21,617 nucleotides of DNA from Gammaproteobacteria bacterium UBA3532. Lineage in GTDB: Bacteria > Pseudomonadota > Gammaproteobacteria > Enterobacterales > UBA3532. Below are positions 20,401 through 21,617 of the stretch, in pieces; within the stretch, counting starts at the first letter, position 1; each line of letters begins with the position of its first letter. The translations under genes were made by a program, and so were the position numbers. The notes under the pieces are model-generated. The model searched no databases, was not told where the DNA came from, and saw only the letters and a list, made by a program, of their open reading frames with translations. The stretch covers positions 1 through 21,617 of the forward strand of contig DFOV01000388.1 in NCBI GenBank assembly GCA_002376965.1, written 5' to 3'.

Positions 20401-21617
20401 ATGAAGCCAGAATTGCTGTCCCCAGCCGGCACCTTCCGAAATATGACCTATGCCTATGCCTATGGTGCCGATGCGGTTTATGCGGGTCAACCGCGCTATA
20501 GTTTGCGTGTTCGCAATAATGACTTCAATCTGGAGCGATTGAAACAGGGCATTGATTATGCCCATGAACGAGGTAAGCAATTTTATGTCGCTAGTAACAT
20601 TGCGCCTCACAATGCCAAAGTCAAAACCTACCTTAAAGACATGGCGCCAGTGGTAAATATGAAACCAGATGCGCTGATAATGTCTGATCCCGGTCTTATT
20701 ATGATGGTTCGTGAAAAGTGGCCTGAGATTCCGATTCACCTATCGGTTCAGGCCAATGTGGTTAACTTTGCTTCGGTTCGTTTTTGGGAAACCATGGGCG
20801 TAGAGCGGATTATTCTTTCACGCGAATTATCTTTGGATGAAATTGAAGAGATCCGCCAGCAGTGTCCTGATATGGAGCTGGAAGTTTTTGTGCATGGTGC
20901 ACTGTGCATCGCTTATTCAGGGCGCTGCTTGCTGTCTGGCTATTTTAACCATCGCGATCCAAACCAAGGCACTTGTACCAATGCCTGTCGATGGGGATAT
21001 AAAACCTATCAGGCAGAGGAAGATGCGACAGGTGATGTAAACCCAGTTAGTCCTGTGCGTATCGAACAGGCTGAACGCGACCAGTCTAGTGGGGTTTATT
21101 TATTGGAGGAAATGGCTCGTCCTGGTGAGTTTATGCCGATTGAGGAAGATGAGCACGGCACCTATATCATGAACTCCAAAGATCTACGCGCCGTCCAGCA
21201 TGTTAAGCGTCTTGCCGATATGGGGATTCACTCGTTAAAAATAGAAGGGCGAACCAAGTCGCATTACTATACTGCACGAACGGCCCAGGTGTATCGTCAA
21301 GCAATTGATGATGCGGCGGCGGGTAAGGCTTTTGACATGAAGTTAATGGATCAGCTGGAAAACCTGGCTAACCGAGGCTACACCGAAGGTTTCTATCGCC
21401 GTCATGTACATGATGAATATCAAAACTACTTGAATGGCAGCTCTGTTGCTAACAAGCAAAAATTCGTTGGTGAGATTGATATTGATGCTAGCGGTAATGG
21501 CTGGTTGATGATTGAGGTTAAGAATAAATTCGGCGTGGGGGATCAGCTGGAGTTAATGACGCCAGCAGGTAACCAGACCTTTATTCTTGATGCGATGGAA
21601 AATAAGAAAGGTGAAGC
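20401..21617 (+). CDS. trhP: TrhP (YegQ), tRNA U34 hydroxylation protein, U32 family (3' end cut)
   Basis: 405 codons are visible; E. coli YegQ has about 450, so roughly 45 residues are missing. The N-terminus MKPELLSPAG, YGADAVYAGQPRYSLRVRNN, LIMSDPGLIMMVRE, IHLSVQAN, VFVHGALCIAYSGRCLLSGY, GTCTNACRW, TYIMNSKDLRA and IKIEGRTKS-like LKIEGRTKS follow E. coli closely. The protein makes 5-hydroxyuridine at tRNA position 34 using prephenate, with cysteines of the SGRC/GTCTNAC region as likely cluster ligands. The ATG at 20401 has TGAGGT 5 nt upstream. It is separated from ubiU-ubiV, which are of the same family, by the toxin-antitoxin pair. Confidence 0.95.
   Translation, partial: MKPELLSPAGTFRNMTYAYAYGADAVYAGQPRYSLRVRNNDFNLERLKQGIDYAHERGKQFYVASNIAPHNAKVKTYLKDMAPVVNMKPDALIMSDPGLIMMVREKWPEIPIHLSVQANVVNFASVRFWETMGVERIILSRELSLDEIEEIRQQCPDMELEVFVHGALCIAYSGRCLLSGYFNHRDPNQGTCTNACRWGYKTYQAEEDATGDVNPVSPVRIEQAERDQSSGVYLLEEMARPGEFMPIEEDEHGTYIMNSKDLRAVQHVKRLADMGIHSLKIEGRTKSHYYTARTAQVYRQAIDDAAAGKAFDMKLMDQLENLANRGYTEGFYRRHVHDEYQNYLNGSSVANKQKFVGEIDIDASGNGWLMIEVKNKFGVGDQLELMTPAGNQTFILDAMENKKGE

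Noticed and set aside
1..21617. CRISPR array, tRNA, rRNA or intact transposase
   Set aside because: No regularly spaced repeats, cloverleaf with conserved arms, rRNA segments or transposase motifs were found by eye on either strand.

Overview
This window looks like the chromosome of a marine-type gammaproteobacterium. The clues are close homologues of E. coli YhcC, UbiU, UbiV and TrhP (YegQ), a LapG/LapD adhesin-control pair, an animal-type chloride-dependent alpha-amylase of the Pseudoalteromonas AHA kind, and a TonB-dependent receptor. Genus cannot be fixed from the sequence. No rRNA, tRNA, CRISPR array or intact insertion sequence was seen.

Layout. Positions 1-6484 (minus strand) hold a signalling cluster. 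It is read in the order outer-membrane TonB-dependent receptor, periplasmic YfiR-like protein, CHASE8 sensor histidine kinase, single-domain receiver, and a REC-GGDEF-EAL cyclic-di-GMP enzyme cut by the window edge. The first three genes are packed with gaps of 2-3 bp. A 114-bp element with 23-bp perfect inverted ends and a good sigma70-type promoter separate them from the last two. Positions 6608-6670 are a 63-bp palindromic repeat. Positions 6695-10384 (minus) encode a 1229-aa hybrid 7TMR-DISM histidine kinase, divergent from lapG-lapD (10564-13180, plus). A 507-bp gap with several palindromes leads to a lipoprotein alpha-amylase with an unassigned C-terminal module and a small exported protein, closed by a clear terminator at 16588-16616. 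An overlapping yhcC-ubiU-ubiV operon follows (16682-19502). Then come a single arm of the dispersed repeat, a Phd/ParE-type toxin-antitoxin pair on the minus strand, and trhP, which runs off the right edge.

How it may work together. The left 13 kb looks like a cyclic-di-GMP region: a predicted diguanylate cyclase/phosphodiesterase lies in the same stretch as LapD, a degenerate GGDEF-EAL receptor that holds the periplasmic protease LapG. The YfiR-CHASE8 pairing is known from YfiBNR, where YfiR represses the diguanylate cyclase YfiN. Here the CHASE8 domain sits on a histidine kinase, and a TonB-dependent receptor is encoded in the same unit. I infer a route from outer membrane to periplasm to phosphorelay to cyclic-di-GMP. 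The right part is metabolic: starch breakdown at the cell surface, oxygen-independent ubiquinone hydroxylation (UbiU/UbiV) and tRNA U34 hydroxylation (TrhP). UbiU, UbiV and TrhP all belong to the U32 family.
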